The position numbers and the translations under genes are program-made. From Rhodospirillaceae bacterium (lineage in GTDB: Bacteria; Pseudomonadota; Alphaproteobacteria; Rhodospirillales; UBA2165): 38,984 nt of DNA. Location of the stretch: contig JABIHH010000082.1 of assembly GCA_018649725.1 (NCBI GenBank), positions 1 to 38,984 on the forward strand, given 5' to 3'. The notes beneath the pieces are model-generated. The model made no database searches, was not told where the DNA came from, and was given only the letters and a program-made list of their open reading frames with translations. Below, one piece after another: positions 1 through 8,040 of the stretch. Numbering within the stretch: position 1 is the first letter of the stretch; every line of letters starts with the position of its first letter.

Positions 1-703
1 CCGGCGTTTCTTCAGAACCATAGGCAATGACCAGAGGAATTTTTTCTGTTGGCAGTGTATAGACGGGGCTGTTGCGGTCGGCGGCCTCTTTATCCAATTT
101 AAGCCAGCTATTGGGTTCACAGTGGCGAAGTGGTTCCAAGTCATAGAGCCCGCTAAATAACATGGCTCCTTTAATCAGATTTTCTGGAACGGAGAAATCC
201 TGTTGCCAGCCGGGCGCAATAATCATCGCAGCTAGATGTCCACCTGCCGATGTACCCGCGACATGGATTTGGTTTTTGTCGATGCCAAATTTTTCACCGT
301 GATGGTAAACCCATGCCACCGAAGAACGCGCCTGTCGGACAATTTCATCCAAGGTAACATCCGGAGCCAGGGCATAATCAATGGGAGCCACGGCAACGCC
401 GTTTTCGGTCAAGCATTTCGCCATATATCCCGAGCCATTTTTGCTGCCCAAATGCCAATAGCCACCATGAATAAAAACAAATACAGGTGATAGGTCCGAG
501 CTATTTTGCGCCGGATAAATATCCAGGATTTCTGCCGGACTGGAGCCATAAGCCAAATCGGTATGGCAGACCAATTTCTGTTTCATCTCGGTAGTGATCG
601 TCTCATTCGTTATTCGATATGGCTCAATACTCGGTACCGTAGCTTCAATATTATATTCCCGCCACAGCTCGTCCCTATCAAAATCTCGGTATACTGAAGT
701 CAT
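1..703 (-). CDS. alpha/beta hydrolase (esterase/kynurenine formamidase-like), 3' end outside window
   Basis: Reading leftward from an ATG at 701-703, an open frame runs through the window edge, so about 234 residues are visible and the C-terminus is missing. The protein has the oxyanion-hole motif HGGYWH, and a nucleophile elbow GTSAGGH follows about 70 residues later. This is the arrangement of the HSL/BD-FAE/kynurenine formamidase side of the alpha/beta hydrolases. The catalytic Asp and His would lie at or beyond the edge. The start is only 36 bases after the dctM stop, so it is probably the last gene of the TRAP transporter operon and may cleave an ester or amide linked to the imported substrate. 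The exact substrate cannot be read from the sequence. No signal peptide is visible, so it should be cytoplasmic. Confidence 0.85.
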   Translation of the reverse strand, partial: MTSVYRDFDRDELWREYNIEATVPSIEPYRITNETITTEMKQKLVCHTDLAYGSSPAEILDIYPAQNSSDLSPVFVFIHGGYWHLGSKNGSGYMAKCLTENGVAVAPIDYALAPDVTLDEIVRQARSSVAWVYHHGEKFGIDKNQIHVAGTSAGGHLAAMIIAPGWQQDFSVPENLIKGAMLFSGLYDLEPLRHCEPNSWLKLDKEAADRNSPVYTLPTEKIPLVIAYGSEETP

Positions 704-739
704 TTAATTCACTCGCGTACTGATTTAATCCAACTTAGC

Positions 740-2044
740 TCATCTGATCATCGTATTTGGCAAAAGCAGCGCAATTTCCGGGAATATGATCAGAATTGCA
801 GTGCACACTAACATCGCGCCCCAAAAAGGAAGAACGCCTTTGAAAATTTCTGACATCGGCACCCCTTCGGCGATACCTTTTACAACGAAGACGTTGAGAC
901 CGAGTGGAGGACTGATTAAACTCATTTCCAAAACGACAACGAGAAGCACGCCAAACCAAATGGGATCAAATCCCATAGTCGTAATCATCGGAAAAACGAT
1001 TGGAATAGTCAAAACCATAATGGCAAATCCTTCAAGGAAGGTACCCAAAACGATATAGCCAAAGATAATAAGTACCAGGACACCTGTTGGCGAAAGATCA
1101 AGCCCTGCCACCATTTGCGCAAGATCGGCAGGCAAATGTGTCACCGCGAGAAAGGGATTAAATATAAATGCCCCGATGACGATCAAATAAACCATCGCGA
1201 AAGTTTTTATCGTTTCAAGGATGCAGAACTTCATAGTTTGTAGGTTAACTTTTTTCCGAAAAATCATGAGCAAGAAAGTCAAAAAGGCGCCGACAGCCGC
1301 GGCTTCAACGGGTGTAAACACACCGATATACATCCCACCCAGGACGATCACCACAATAGCGATCAGTGTTGAAGCTCGACCAATGGCGGAAATTTTTTCA
1401 CGCCAAGCCAAACGATCCGCCGCCGGACCAATTTCCGGATTAATACGCGTGAGCAAATAAATGGTCATCATAAATAATCCGGTCAGCATTATTCCTGGAA
1501 GCACGCCGGCTAAAAACAACTGACCAATAGACTCCTCGGTCAATAATGCATAGATGATAAATCCAGTGCTGGGCGGGATAAGTATGCCCAGCGTTCCGCC
1601 AGCAGCAACGCATCCTGTTGCCAATCTAGGGTGATATTTATAACGCTCCATTTCCGGCAAAGAAACGCGGCCCATTGTCACAGCCGAAGCCAGACTGGAG
1701 CCGGAAACAGCGGCAAATCCAGCGCAGCCGACAATTGTCGCAGATGCAAGACCGCCTGGCCAATGGCCAACCAGACTTCGGGCCAGGGTATACAAATCAC
1801 GGCTCATGCCAGACACCATGGCAAAATTTCCCATGAGGACAAAAAGCGCAACGATACTCAAATCATAGTTATAAGAAATTTCAAACGGGATCGTCCCTAA
1901 GAGGGCGAGTGTCGTATCAAGGCCGTTCAGCATCAAATAGCCACACGATCCAGCAATTCCCAAGGCAATGCCAATCGGAAAGCGCAAAAAAATTAAGACG
2001 AATAAACCGCCAAGCGTTATTAGGCCAATTATTGTTGGACTCAT
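740..2044 (-). CDS. dctM: TRAP transporter large permease, DctM family
   Basis: A protein of 434 residues, the usual DctM length, with about a dozen hydrophobic segments. The N-terminus reads GLITLGGLFVLIFLRFPIGI, and the family's GSSLASAVTMG and GILIPPSTGFIIYALLTE regions are present, as is a late ISPPLGLNVFVVKG segment. DctM subunits form the Na+-coupled substrate channel in the inner membrane and belong to the IT superfamily. The start ATG overlaps the stop of the dctQ gene by 4 bases (ATGA), which indicates translational coupling and a 1:1 complex. Substrate specificity is set by the DctP protein and cannot be deduced here; an organic or aromatic acid is plausible given the neighbouring genes. 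Confidence 0.95.
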   Translation of the reverse strand: MSPTIIGLITLGGLFVLIFLRFPIGIALGIAGSCGYLMLNGLDTTLALLGTIPFEISYNYDLSIVALFVLMGNFAMVSGMSRDLYTLARSLVGHWPGGLASATIVGCAGFAAVSGSSLASAVTMGRVSLPEMERYKYHPRLATGCVAAGGTLGILIPPSTGFIIYALLTEESIGQLFLAGVLPGIMLTGLFMMTIYLLTRINPEIGPAADRLAWREKISAIGRASTLIAIVVIVLGGMYIGVFTPVEAAAVGAFLTFLLMIFRKKVNLQTMKFCILETIKTFAMVYLIVIGAFIFNPFLAVTHLPADLAQMVAGLDLSPTGVLVLIIFGYIVLGTFLEGFAIMVLTIPIVFPMITTMGFDPIWFGVLLVVVLEMSLISPPLGLNVFVVKGIAEGVPMSEIFKGVLPFWGAMLVCTAILIIFPEIALLLPNTMIR

Positions 2045-2559
2045 TCTTTATCCCCAGTGAGATGATTGGATGTTTCCTCAATGGGAAAGAAAATTCGCAA
2101 TACCATGACAAACGCGAATAAGGCAGCGCCAAAAGCGAGAATATAATAAAACGGGTAGAAGGGTATAGCTTCAAGCTGAGAAGCCTCTTTAAACTCTTTG
2201 ACATCCACCGATTGAACCATGGCTTGCCACCCAATTATGCCAAAAAAAACACCTCCCGCCAGATTGACGAACTGGTTCAAGATAGCGGCAATTTTTGGAT
2301 TGAATTTGTCATAAAGAACATCGATCGCGACATGTCCGTTTTCGAACCCACAATAGGCTAAGCCTAAAAACACCATCACCAAGACGGCAAAGTGAGTTAC
2401 ATCGAACACACCCGTGATCGGACTGTTGAAAAAATATCGCCCCACCACATCGGCGGTCGTCAATAGCATCAGTGCAACCAGAACAATTCCAGCGCAATAT
2501 GCAGCTATTGTGACGATCCGCCGTGTGGTATGGACGATTTTATTTTGATCCTGATTCAC
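2041..2559 (-). CDS. dctQ: TRAP transporter small permease, DctQ family
   Basis: A protein of 172 residues with four predicted membrane helices, the DctQ topology. Helix 1 is around residues 14-37 and is followed by the DVVGRYFFNSPITG motif. A later segment, VFLGLAYCGFENGHVAIDVL, matches the conserved gHv.vdvl signature of the family. DctQ is the small membrane subunit that pairs with DctM and docks the periplasmic binding protein. The gene lies 2 bases after the dctP stop and overlaps the dctM start by 4 bases, so the three genes form a tight operon. Confidence 0.93.
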   Translation of the reverse strand: MNQDQNKIVHTTRRIVTIAAYCAGIVLVALMLLTTADVVGRYFFNSPITGVFDVTHFAVLVMVFLGLAYCGFENGHVAIDVLYDKFNPKIAAILNQFVNLAGGVFFGIIGWQAMVQSVDVKEFKEASQLEAIPFYPFYYILAFGAALFAFVMVLRIFFPIEETSNHLTGDKE

Positions 2560-2561
2560 GG

Positions 2562-3593
2562 TTATTTTTTCAAATAATCGCTAACCATCTGAGTATAAGG
2601 CAGACCTTGTTTATCAAACCCTTTAACCCAGGTTTTTACGACGCCCTGTAATTTGGCGACCCAAAGTTTTTTCTCTGCGGCCGTTAACTTCGTAATAGAC
2701 GTATCTGGTCGCTTGGTAATTGTCGCGATTCCTTGCTTGCGGGAATTGTCATAAGACCGTGCGCCAATCAGGCTAAACTCAAGTCCGCTGTTTTTCTCAA
2801 TAATCGCTTTTTGTTGCGGCGAGAGTTTATTAAAGGCTTTGTGATTCATCGCAACAATCTGCGGAGAAAAACCCATTGGCAAATCGACGATATAGTTTTT
2901 AACCACTTCTGCTAGTTTGAAGCTTTTTACGACAGAAATTCCGACGATGGCACCATCAACGACACCCTTTTCGAGAGCGCCATATGTTTGTGGCATTGGC
3001 ATCGCGACAGGAATTGCACCAAACGCCTTGATGATAGCCGCTTGATTTCGCGACGGGGTTCTCAACTTAAGACCTTTCAGATCTGCTGGCGTGCGAACAA
3101 CTTTGTTGGTCATGATAACCGGTACATCAGTTCCCCAAAGACCTATCAGTTTTACCCGCTTGTAATCCGGCGCAATGTGTTTGTTATAGATACGCCACAT
3201 GGCTTTGGTTGCTTCAACTGAGTTACCATATTGTAGTGGAATTTCCATGACCAACGATCTTGGAAACAACGTAGATGTGTAACCTGGAATATGGAATTCA
3301 ATATCAGCGATACCATTGACGACACGCTTGAAAGCCCCGGGAGGTTTTCCGCCAATTTGTCCGCCAGGGAAACCTGCGATTTTCAAACCGACATTACCCG
3401 CATTAAGCTTCTTTCCCCAAGGGTTCATTAAGACCGACCAAACAGGGTGCTTAGGGCTGGCAAAAAACGCCATTTTTAAATCTGCATCTGCTGCCTTAAC
3501 AGGTTGAACAAATAAAGTTGAACCAAAAACCAACCCTGCTGTTGCAAGAGTCAGGGCTACTCTTCTGCTTAGAATTTTATTTATAGAAATCAT
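2562..3593 (-). CDS. dctP: TRAP transporter substrate-binding protein, DctP family
   Basis: A protein of 343 residues with a signal peptide (Arg-rich start, hydrophobic stretch at about 13-28, cleavage likely after VKAA), so periplasmic. The body shows DctP landmarks: GIADIEFHIPGY, a central WGTDVPVIMTNKVVRTPADL, then LKGLKLRTPSRNQA with the Arg that normally salt-bridges a carboxylate ligand, and a downstream GVVDGAIVG. A strong Shine-Dalgarno, AAGGAGG, lies at 3601-3607 on the minus strand, 7 bases from the ATG, and confirms the start. It is the first gene of the dctPQM operon. Because the carboxylate-binding Arg is present, the ligand is probably a carboxylic acid; this is family knowledge rather than proof. 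Confidence 0.95.
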   Translation of the reverse strand: MISINKILSRRVALTLATAGLVFGSTLFVQPVKAADADLKMAFFASPKHPVWSVLMNPWGKKLNAGNVGLKIAGFPGGQIGGKPPGAFKRVVNGIADIEFHIPGYTSTLFPRSLVMEIPLQYGNSVEATKAMWRIYNKHIAPDYKRVKLIGLWGTDVPVIMTNKVVRTPADLKGLKLRTPSRNQAAIIKAFGAIPVAMPMPQTYGALEKGVVDGAIVGISVVKSFKLAEVVKNYIVDLPMGFSPQIVAMNHKAFNKLSPQQKAIIEKNSGLEFSLIGARSYDNSRKQGIATITKRPDTSITKLTAAEKKLWVAKLQGVVKTWVKGFDKQGLPYTQMVSDYLKK

Positions 3594-4233
3594 AACTTAA
3601 CCTCCTTGTTTCACTTAGATAAATTAATTTTATAGATCTAACACTAAAGTCTCTCCAGTTATGGCGCGGGCAACGCACGCTTGAATTTTGGTTTTCCGAT
3701 CTTCATCGCCTAAAAAATAATGCTCCATAAGTTCATCCATCCGGTCTGCAAAACCAGTAAACTGTTTAGAACCGCGTCGAACCATAGATATTAGGTGATT
3801 TGACCATAGATCAGGACCAAATTACTAACCATAATATGTTACCTCTCATAGTATATTAAAAATACAATATCGAAGATAAATTCCATAATCAAGAAAAATT
3901 TGGATTTTATTATTAATTTTATAATTTTTAAATTGTGGTGGATATTTGTTAGGGCATAACTACATGTGGTTTTTCCGTTGATTTTTGAAAGGAAGAACAT
4001 GAAGCCCGCCATTAGGCAACTATTGACCGAGATGCGGATTTGGCTGAGAAGTTGCTTAGCGGACGTTGGGGTCTCACATCACCAAGGCGTTTTATTCTGA
4101 CAATGCTCCAGCACCTATTTTCGGATTATGGCTTGCAGAAAAAGCTGCACAATGTCAGGGAATATAAAGGGAGAAACGCCGCAGACCGACATCCACTAAC
4201 GGCAATTCATTCAGATAGTGAGTGGACATCGCC
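3594..4233 (+). other. 640-base AT-rich spacer between dctP and the iclR-type gene
   Basis: No convincing complete gene is present. The dctP Shine-Dalgarno lies at the left end and a strongly AT-rich block spans roughly 3840-3950, a plausible place for the dctPQM promoter. Two protein-like open stretches are described separately (3630-3821 minus and 4016-4237 plus). No tRNA-like fold or clear terminator was seen. Confidence 0.5.
3630..3821 (-). pseudogene. unrecognised gene fragment upstream of dctP
   Basis: On the minus strand a frame is open from 3821 to a TAA at 3630-3632. An internal ATG at 3783-3785 would give 51 residues (start MVRRGSKQFTGF, end ITGETLVLDL). The 12 codons upstream of that ATG also translate to natural-looking sequence (FGPDLWSNHLIS) with no start codon before an in-frame TAA. 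That pattern suggests the tail of a longer decayed gene rather than a small intact one. No ribosome-binding site precedes the ATG. The family is not recognised. It might alternatively be a short gene co-transcribed with dctP. Confidence 0.35.
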
Positions 4234-4237
4234 TTAG
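4016..4237 (+). pseudogene. unrecognised gene-like open frame, possible remnant
   Basis: A plus-strand frame is open from 4016 to a TAG at 4235-4237. It has no ATG start; the first usable codon would be a TTG at 4040. The translation (DRDADLAEKLLSGRWGLTSP, continuing with an HLFSDYGLQKKLHNV stretch) has a protein-like residue mix but matches no family I can name. Its end overlaps the end of the convergent IclR gene by 4 bases. No ribosome-binding site precedes the TTG. It may be the tail of a degraded gene or chance coding-like sequence. Confidence 0.25.
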
Positions 4238-5013
4238 GTATCAGGGCGCCAGCCCAGATTCAGTGAAGCTTGACGTCCAGCCGCAACGACGTGATCGACC
4301 ATGTCCAGAGGCGGATTAGCGGGGATATACTGTACCGCTCCCACGATAGCGATAGCGCCGGCATATGTGCCGTCATTTAAAAACACTGGTGCGGCGATCG
4401 CATTGACCCCGACAACAGCTTCTTCGGGAACAAGTGCCCAACCGCATTCTCGCGCTTTTTGGACTCGAGCTGCAAGCTTGGACGGATCGGTGACCGTATA
4501 CGGCGTTTCCTTCTCGAATTTATCGACTTTTACATAGTCCCAATACTCCTCCGGCCCAAAGGCTAGTGAGATGTGTCCAAGGGAAGCGGAGTTGAGATTG
4601 AACGTAGCACCGAGACGGAAGTTGAATTGCACGAGGGAGTTGCCCAAAGCAAAATCGATCATCGTCATCTTGCCATTGAGAACGGTGCAGAAGACCGCCG
4701 TCTGACCGGTCTGGTCTCGGAGTGTCTCCAATGCTGGATGCACAGTGGGTGTCATCTCGATATTTTCACCCACCATCTTGGCCAGGAGTTGGAGGCGCAT
4801 ACCGACGCGGTCTTTCCTGGTCGCTGGATTGTGAAAAACATAGCCGAGTTGACGCAGTGTCTGAAGGTGACGAAATATCCGTGCCTTGGTGACTGAAAGT
4901 TCCGTTGCGAGTTCCGTCACACCCTTTTCGCCACCGCTCGCAGCAATGCTTTCGAAAATACGCATCGTCAGCTCGACTGATTGAATTATTTTTCTGTCCT
5001 GTTCCTCGGGCAT
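4234..5013 (-). CDS. IclR-family transcriptional regulator
   Basis: A protein of 259 residues with the two IclR domains. The N-terminal winged helix-turn-helix spans about residues 10-70, with GVTELATELSVTKARIFRHL as the helix-turn-helix and QLGYVFHNPATRKDRVGMRL as the wing. A C-terminal ligand-binding GAF-like domain covers about 85-250 and includes the typical QTAVFCTVLNGKMTMIDF and late GAIAIVGAV strands. IclR proteins usually bind an aromatic or small organic acid and control adjacent catabolic genes. It is divergently transcribed from the VOC/ligase/RidA genes across a 371-base spacer with inverted repeats, so it most likely regulates that cluster and itself. Whether it activates or represses cannot be told from sequence. 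Confidence 0.93.
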   Translation of the reverse strand: MPEEQDRKIIQSVELTMRIFESIAASGGEKGVTELATELSVTKARIFRHLQTLRQLGYVFHNPATRKDRVGMRLQLLAKMVGENIEMTPTVHPALETLRDQTGQTAVFCTVLNGKMTMIDFALGNSLVQFNFRLGATFNLNSASLGHISLAFGPEEYWDYVKVDKFEKETPYTVTDPSKLAARVQKARECGWALVPEEAVVGVNAIAAPVFLNDGTYAGAIAIVGAVQYIPANPPLDMVDHVVAAGRQASLNLGWRPDT

Positions 5014-5061
5014 AGCCCTTCTCCACCATGTTCGGATTGCGAGTTGTTTTTATTATTTTTA

Positions 5062-5133
5062 TAGGGCCTTACGCAATAGTGGTTCGTCAAGCGAAACAAA
5101 AACTGCGAGGTTAATGGGGCCCTACTCTTGCGT
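5062..5133. promoter_or_regulatory. pair of nested inverted repeats upstream of the IclR gene
   Basis: TAGGGCC at 5062-5068 is mirrored by GGCCCTA at 5118-5124. ACGCAATAGT at 5071-5080 is mirrored, with one mismatch, by ACTCTTGCGT at 5124-5133. They sit 50-120 bases upstream of the regulator start, where an autoregulatory site would be expected. The function is an inference. Confidence 0.3.
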
Positions 5134-5184
5134 TATTCGAAGAGAACCACATTCATTCGTCACTAATATTTAATTTTTCATAAA

Positions 5185-5233
5185 ATTATTGTTTCGTATT
5201 ACATAACAAAGTATCGTATATTGAAACAATAAT
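5185..5233. promoter_or_regulatory. 11-bp perfect inverted repeat, candidate IclR-type operator
   Basis: ATTATTGTTTC (5185-5195) and GAAACAATAAT (5223-5233) are exact reverse complements separated by 27 bases. A further GAAACAA half-site lies at about 5093-5099. IclR-family sites often contain GTTTC/GAAAC half-sites, so this is the best candidate for the operator shared by the divergent IclR and VOC-gene promoters. The rest of the 5014-5384 spacer holds the promoters and a strong AGGAGGT ribosome-binding site at about 5375. Confidence 0.5.
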
Positions 5234-5384
5234 AGATAATAGGAGTTTTGTCACCTTAACTATAAAAATTAGTTTTTTGTCGTTTGAAGTGGTGGGAGTT
5301 GTCGCCAGCGGGCGATATTTTCTCCCTATTTTCGACTAGCAAAAAATAGTTAGGTGTTCGTCATTTTTTCGACAGGAGGTATAG

Positions 5385-5753
5385 ATGCCGTACAAACGTA
5401 TCGACCATGTGGCCATCAATGTGAGCGACCTGGAAGCGTCAAAGAAATTTTATGAAACCCATTTTGGTTTCAAGACCTATTTCCAGCATGACACGCCGAT
5501 GGGATTTGATATTTCCTACCTCAAGCTCGGTGACACGGTGCTGGAAATGGTAGGCCGTAGCGAACCAGTGTCCGGATTTCATTTCTGTCTTGAATCCGAT
5601 AATTTCGAAGAAGCGGTTCAGCTTTTGAGCAACGCAGGTGTCGAAATTATTCAACCGCCTCATGACGTCCCCGCTCGCCTACCGCGTGAAGAAGGATGGA
5701 TGCGTGTAGTTTTTAAAGGGCCTGATGGTGAGCAGATCGAAATTAGAGGCTAG
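5385..5753 (+). CDS. VOC-superfamily protein (glyoxalase/epimerase-like)
   Basis: A protein of 122 residues, a single vicinal-oxygen-chelate unit with two beta-alpha-beta-beta-beta modules. It starts with YKRIDHVAINVSDLEASKKF, the typical first strand carrying the metal-ligand His. A GFHFCLESDNFEEAVQLL segment begins the second module, and a terminal VFKGPDGEQIEIRG carries the last ligand Glu. VOC enzymes include lactoylglutathione lyase, methylmalonyl-CoA epimerase and extradiol dioxygenases; which reaction applies here is unknown. A near-consensus AGGAGGT Shine-Dalgarno fixes the start. It is the first gene of the run VOC - CoA ligase - RidA, all in one direction, which suggests a role in the same aromatic or acyl-CoA pathway. 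Confidence 0.88.
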   Translation: MPYKRIDHVAINVSDLEASKKFYETHFGFKTYFQHDTPMGFDISYLKLGDTVLEMVGRSEPVSGFHFCLESDNFEEAVQLLSNAGVEIIQPPHDVPARLPREEGWMRVVFKGPDGEQIEIRG

Positions 5754-5843
5754 CCCAATATAAATAGGGTAAAAAGGAGAGTTCCTGAATAAAATAAAGA
5801 ATATGAAACCGTACTTTGCCCCACATTATTTGAAGGAATAGCG

Positions 5844-7487
5844 ATGAGTGCCCCAGGAAATGTCCCATCCGCCCACGAGGATAATTTAGCCCGTTTAATG
5901 CTGCCGCCAACGAATCTATGGCCGGACTTTGACTACACTGCAGATCATCTTAAAGATTTTCCCGATTATATAAATGCTGCCCAGGCTCTCATAGACGATG
6001 CAATTGCGGAAGGTTTCGGCAGCAAAACGGCGTATATTTACGATGGTATGAGCTGGACTTACGACCACCTTTTACATCAATCCGAACGGATCGCACAGAT
6101 CTTGGTCGATGATTATGGCCTTGTGCCCGGCAATCGTGTGCTGCTGCGAGCACGAAACAACCCGATGCTTGTGGCATGTTGGTTGGGCGTGTTGAAGGTA
6201 GGTGGTATCTGTGTGACGACGATGCCTTTACTGAAGGCCGATGAACTTTCCTTCATTATAAATCGAATTGTCATCCAATTTGCTTTTTGTGAATATGATT
6301 TGGTCGAAGATCTGGATAAGGCAAAATTGTCCTGCCCCACTCTAAAAGAGATAGGATGTTTTTCCCCGCTGGGATCAGGAGATGAACCATCTGCGGCGCT
6401 TGATAAAGAAATTGAACAAAAGGCGCCCGGTTTTACCAATGTCGAAACTGCAGCCGATGACATCGCGCTGGTTACTTTCACCTCCGGCACCACCGGCAAC
6501 CCTAAAGCGGCAGTCCACTTCCATCGCGATATCTTGGCAACCTGTATGGGTTGGCCGAAGAAATACACAGTCGAGCCAGAGGATGTCGTTTGCGGCACCC
6601 CTCCACTGGCCTTCACCTACGGCCTAGCCGCCTTTCTGTTTTACCCGCTATATTATCGGGCAACGGCTGCCCTGGTACCCGCCCCAACGCCGACGAACCT
6701 TTTACAGGCTGTCGAAAATTGCCAAGTTACGAGTTTGTATATGGTGCCCACCGCCTTGAACGCGATGTATGATGAGTTAGACAACTACGACATTGGCAGC
6801 CTTAAGAAAATCTCATCAGCGGGGGAAAACCTCCAACCGGCACTTTGGGAAAAATGGTACAAAAAAACCGGTATAAAGATCGTCAACGGAATTGGAACCA
6901 CAGAAACTTTGTCTCATTTCGTGTCAGAACCCCTGGACATTGAAAAGGTCGGATCTGCGGGAAGACCGGTTCCCGGATACAACGTTCAGATCATTGATGA
7001 AAACGGTAACCCCTTACCACGGGGAGAAACAGGTCTTATCGCCCTACGCGGGCCAACTGGGTGCCGTTATTTTGATGATATTGAGCGTCAGCGTATCTTT
7101 GTCCGTAATGGTTGGAACGTTTCGGGAGATCTATTTAAACAGGATGCAGACGGCCTTTTCTGGTTTATAGAACGGGCCGACGACATGATCGTATCGTCGG
7201 GTTATAACATTTCACCCCAGGATGTGGAAAAGACCGTCCTTGAGCATCCTTCGGTGGCGGAGTGCGCGATCATTGGTATTGCCGATGAGGCCCGGGGGAA
7301 AATCGTCAGCGCCTGTATTGTTCTTAATGCCGGGTATGATGAAAATGATGCGACAAAAGTGTCGATCCAGGACTATGTAAAGCAGACAATTGCACCTTAC
7401 AAATATCCCAGAGATATCCGTTTCTACAAATCGCTACCGCGAACATCGACCGGAAAAATTCAACGATTTCGTCTGCTGAACGATTAG
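5844..7487 (+). CDS. AMP-dependent aryl-CoA ligase (2-aminobenzoate-CoA ligase-like)
   Basis: A protein of 547 residues of the ANL superfamily, converting a carboxylic acid, ATP and CoA to an acyl-CoA. The P-loop-like motif FTSGTTGNPKAAVHFHRD lies near residue 210. A5 is GIGTTETLSHFVS, the hinge region is the SGDLFKQDADGLFWFIERAD stretch, and the catalytic A10 Lys is in LPRTSTGKIQRF near the C-terminus. The overall pattern, including the N-terminal LPPTNLWPDF and the ETLSHFVS substrate loop, resembles enzymes annotated as 2-aminobenzoate- or benzoate-CoA ligases rather than fatty acyl ligases. The start has a GAAGGAA ribosome-binding site. The neighbouring RidA protein and hydroxybenzoyl-CoA-reductase-like subunit support an aromatic substrate, but exact specificity is inferred. 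Confidence 0.88.
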   Translation: MSAPGNVPSAHEDNLARLMLPPTNLWPDFDYTADHLKDFPDYINAAQALIDDAIAEGFGSKTAYIYDGMSWTYDHLLHQSERIAQILVDDYGLVPGNRVLLRARNNPMLVACWLGVLKVGGICVTTMPLLKADELSFIINRIVIQFAFCEYDLVEDLDKAKLSCPTLKEIGCFSPLGSGDEPSAALDKEIEQKAPGFTNVETAADDIALVTFTSGTTGNPKAAVHFHRDILATCMGWPKKYTVEPEDVVCGTPPLAFTYGLAAFLFYPLYYRATAALVPAPTPTNLLQAVENCQVTSLYMVPTALNAMYDELDNYDIGSLKKISSAGENLQPALWEKWYKKTGIKIVNGIGTTETLSHFVSEPLDIEKVGSAGRPVPGYNVQIIDENGNPLPRGETGLIALRGPTGCRYFDDIERQRIFVRNGWNVSGDLFKQDADGLFWFIERADDMIVSSGYNISPQDVEKTVLEHPSVAECAIIGIADEARGKIVSACIVLNAGYDENDATKVSIQDYVKQTIAPYKYPRDIRFYKSLPRTSTGKIQRFRLLND

Positions 7488-7532
7488 CAATCAGAATTCA
7501 TTAAAATAAAACCACTACAAAGGAAAAATGCC

Positions 7533-7925
7533 ATGGAAATCCTTCAACCCAAAGAGTGGGCGAAACCTCGCGGTTACAATAGCGGTGTTAAAGCCAAAGG
7601 AAGCTTTGTCGCTTTGGCTGGCCAAGTTGGCTGGAACGATAATCAAGTTTTCGAAACGGACGTCGTTGCCGAGCAGGTCAGCGCCGCCATGAAGCGCATC
7701 GTCAGACTGGTCAAAGAAGCTGGTGGTGGCCCGGAACATGTAATGCGCCTGAATATCTATATGACGGATCGTGAAGAATATTTCTCTGATATGAAATCCA
7801 TCGGCGCCGCTTTTCGCTCGTCATTAGGCGAAAATTTTCCACCTGTAACGGCTGTTGAGGTTAAAAAATTAATGGTGGATGAAGCAAAAATTGAAATCGA
7901 GGCGATTGCTGTAGTTCCCGACTGA
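7533..7925 (+). CDS. RidA-family protein lacking the deaminase Arg
   Basis: A protein of 130 residues with the RidA/YjgF fold: GSFVALAGQVGW, then EQVSAAMKRIVRLVKEAGG, then a final VKIEIEAIAV-like strand (AKIEIEAIAVV). In Escherichia coli RidA the enamine/imine deaminase Arg sits in an ARSCVEV motif; the aligned stretch here reads PVTAVEV, so the Arg is replaced. Such paralogues (Rid4-Rid7 types) do not hydrolyse 2-aminoacrylate and often lie in catabolic clusters with specialised roles. An AAGGAAAA ribosome-binding site precedes the ATG, and the gene starts 45 bases after the ligase gene, suggesting co-transcription. Confidence 0.88.
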   Translation: MEILQPKEWAKPRGYNSGVKAKGSFVALAGQVGWNDNQVFETDVVAEQVSAAMKRIVRLVKEAGGGPEHVMRLNIYMTDREEYFSDMKSIGAAFRSSLGENFPPVTAVEVKKLMVDEAKIEIEAIAVVPD

Positions 7926-8040
7926 CGGTCAGAGCGACCAAGATGACTTCGACGAAAAAATTTCTGGCATCGATTTCGTCCTGCTCGAGTTTGATATGAC
8001 GACCGTATTAAACCTCTCGTGATCGAAGGGGGGCGCATTG

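Noticed and set aside
6113..6616. 167-residue minus-strand frame inside the CoA ligase gene
   Set aside because: Antisense shadow of a well-supported gene with no recognisable motif.
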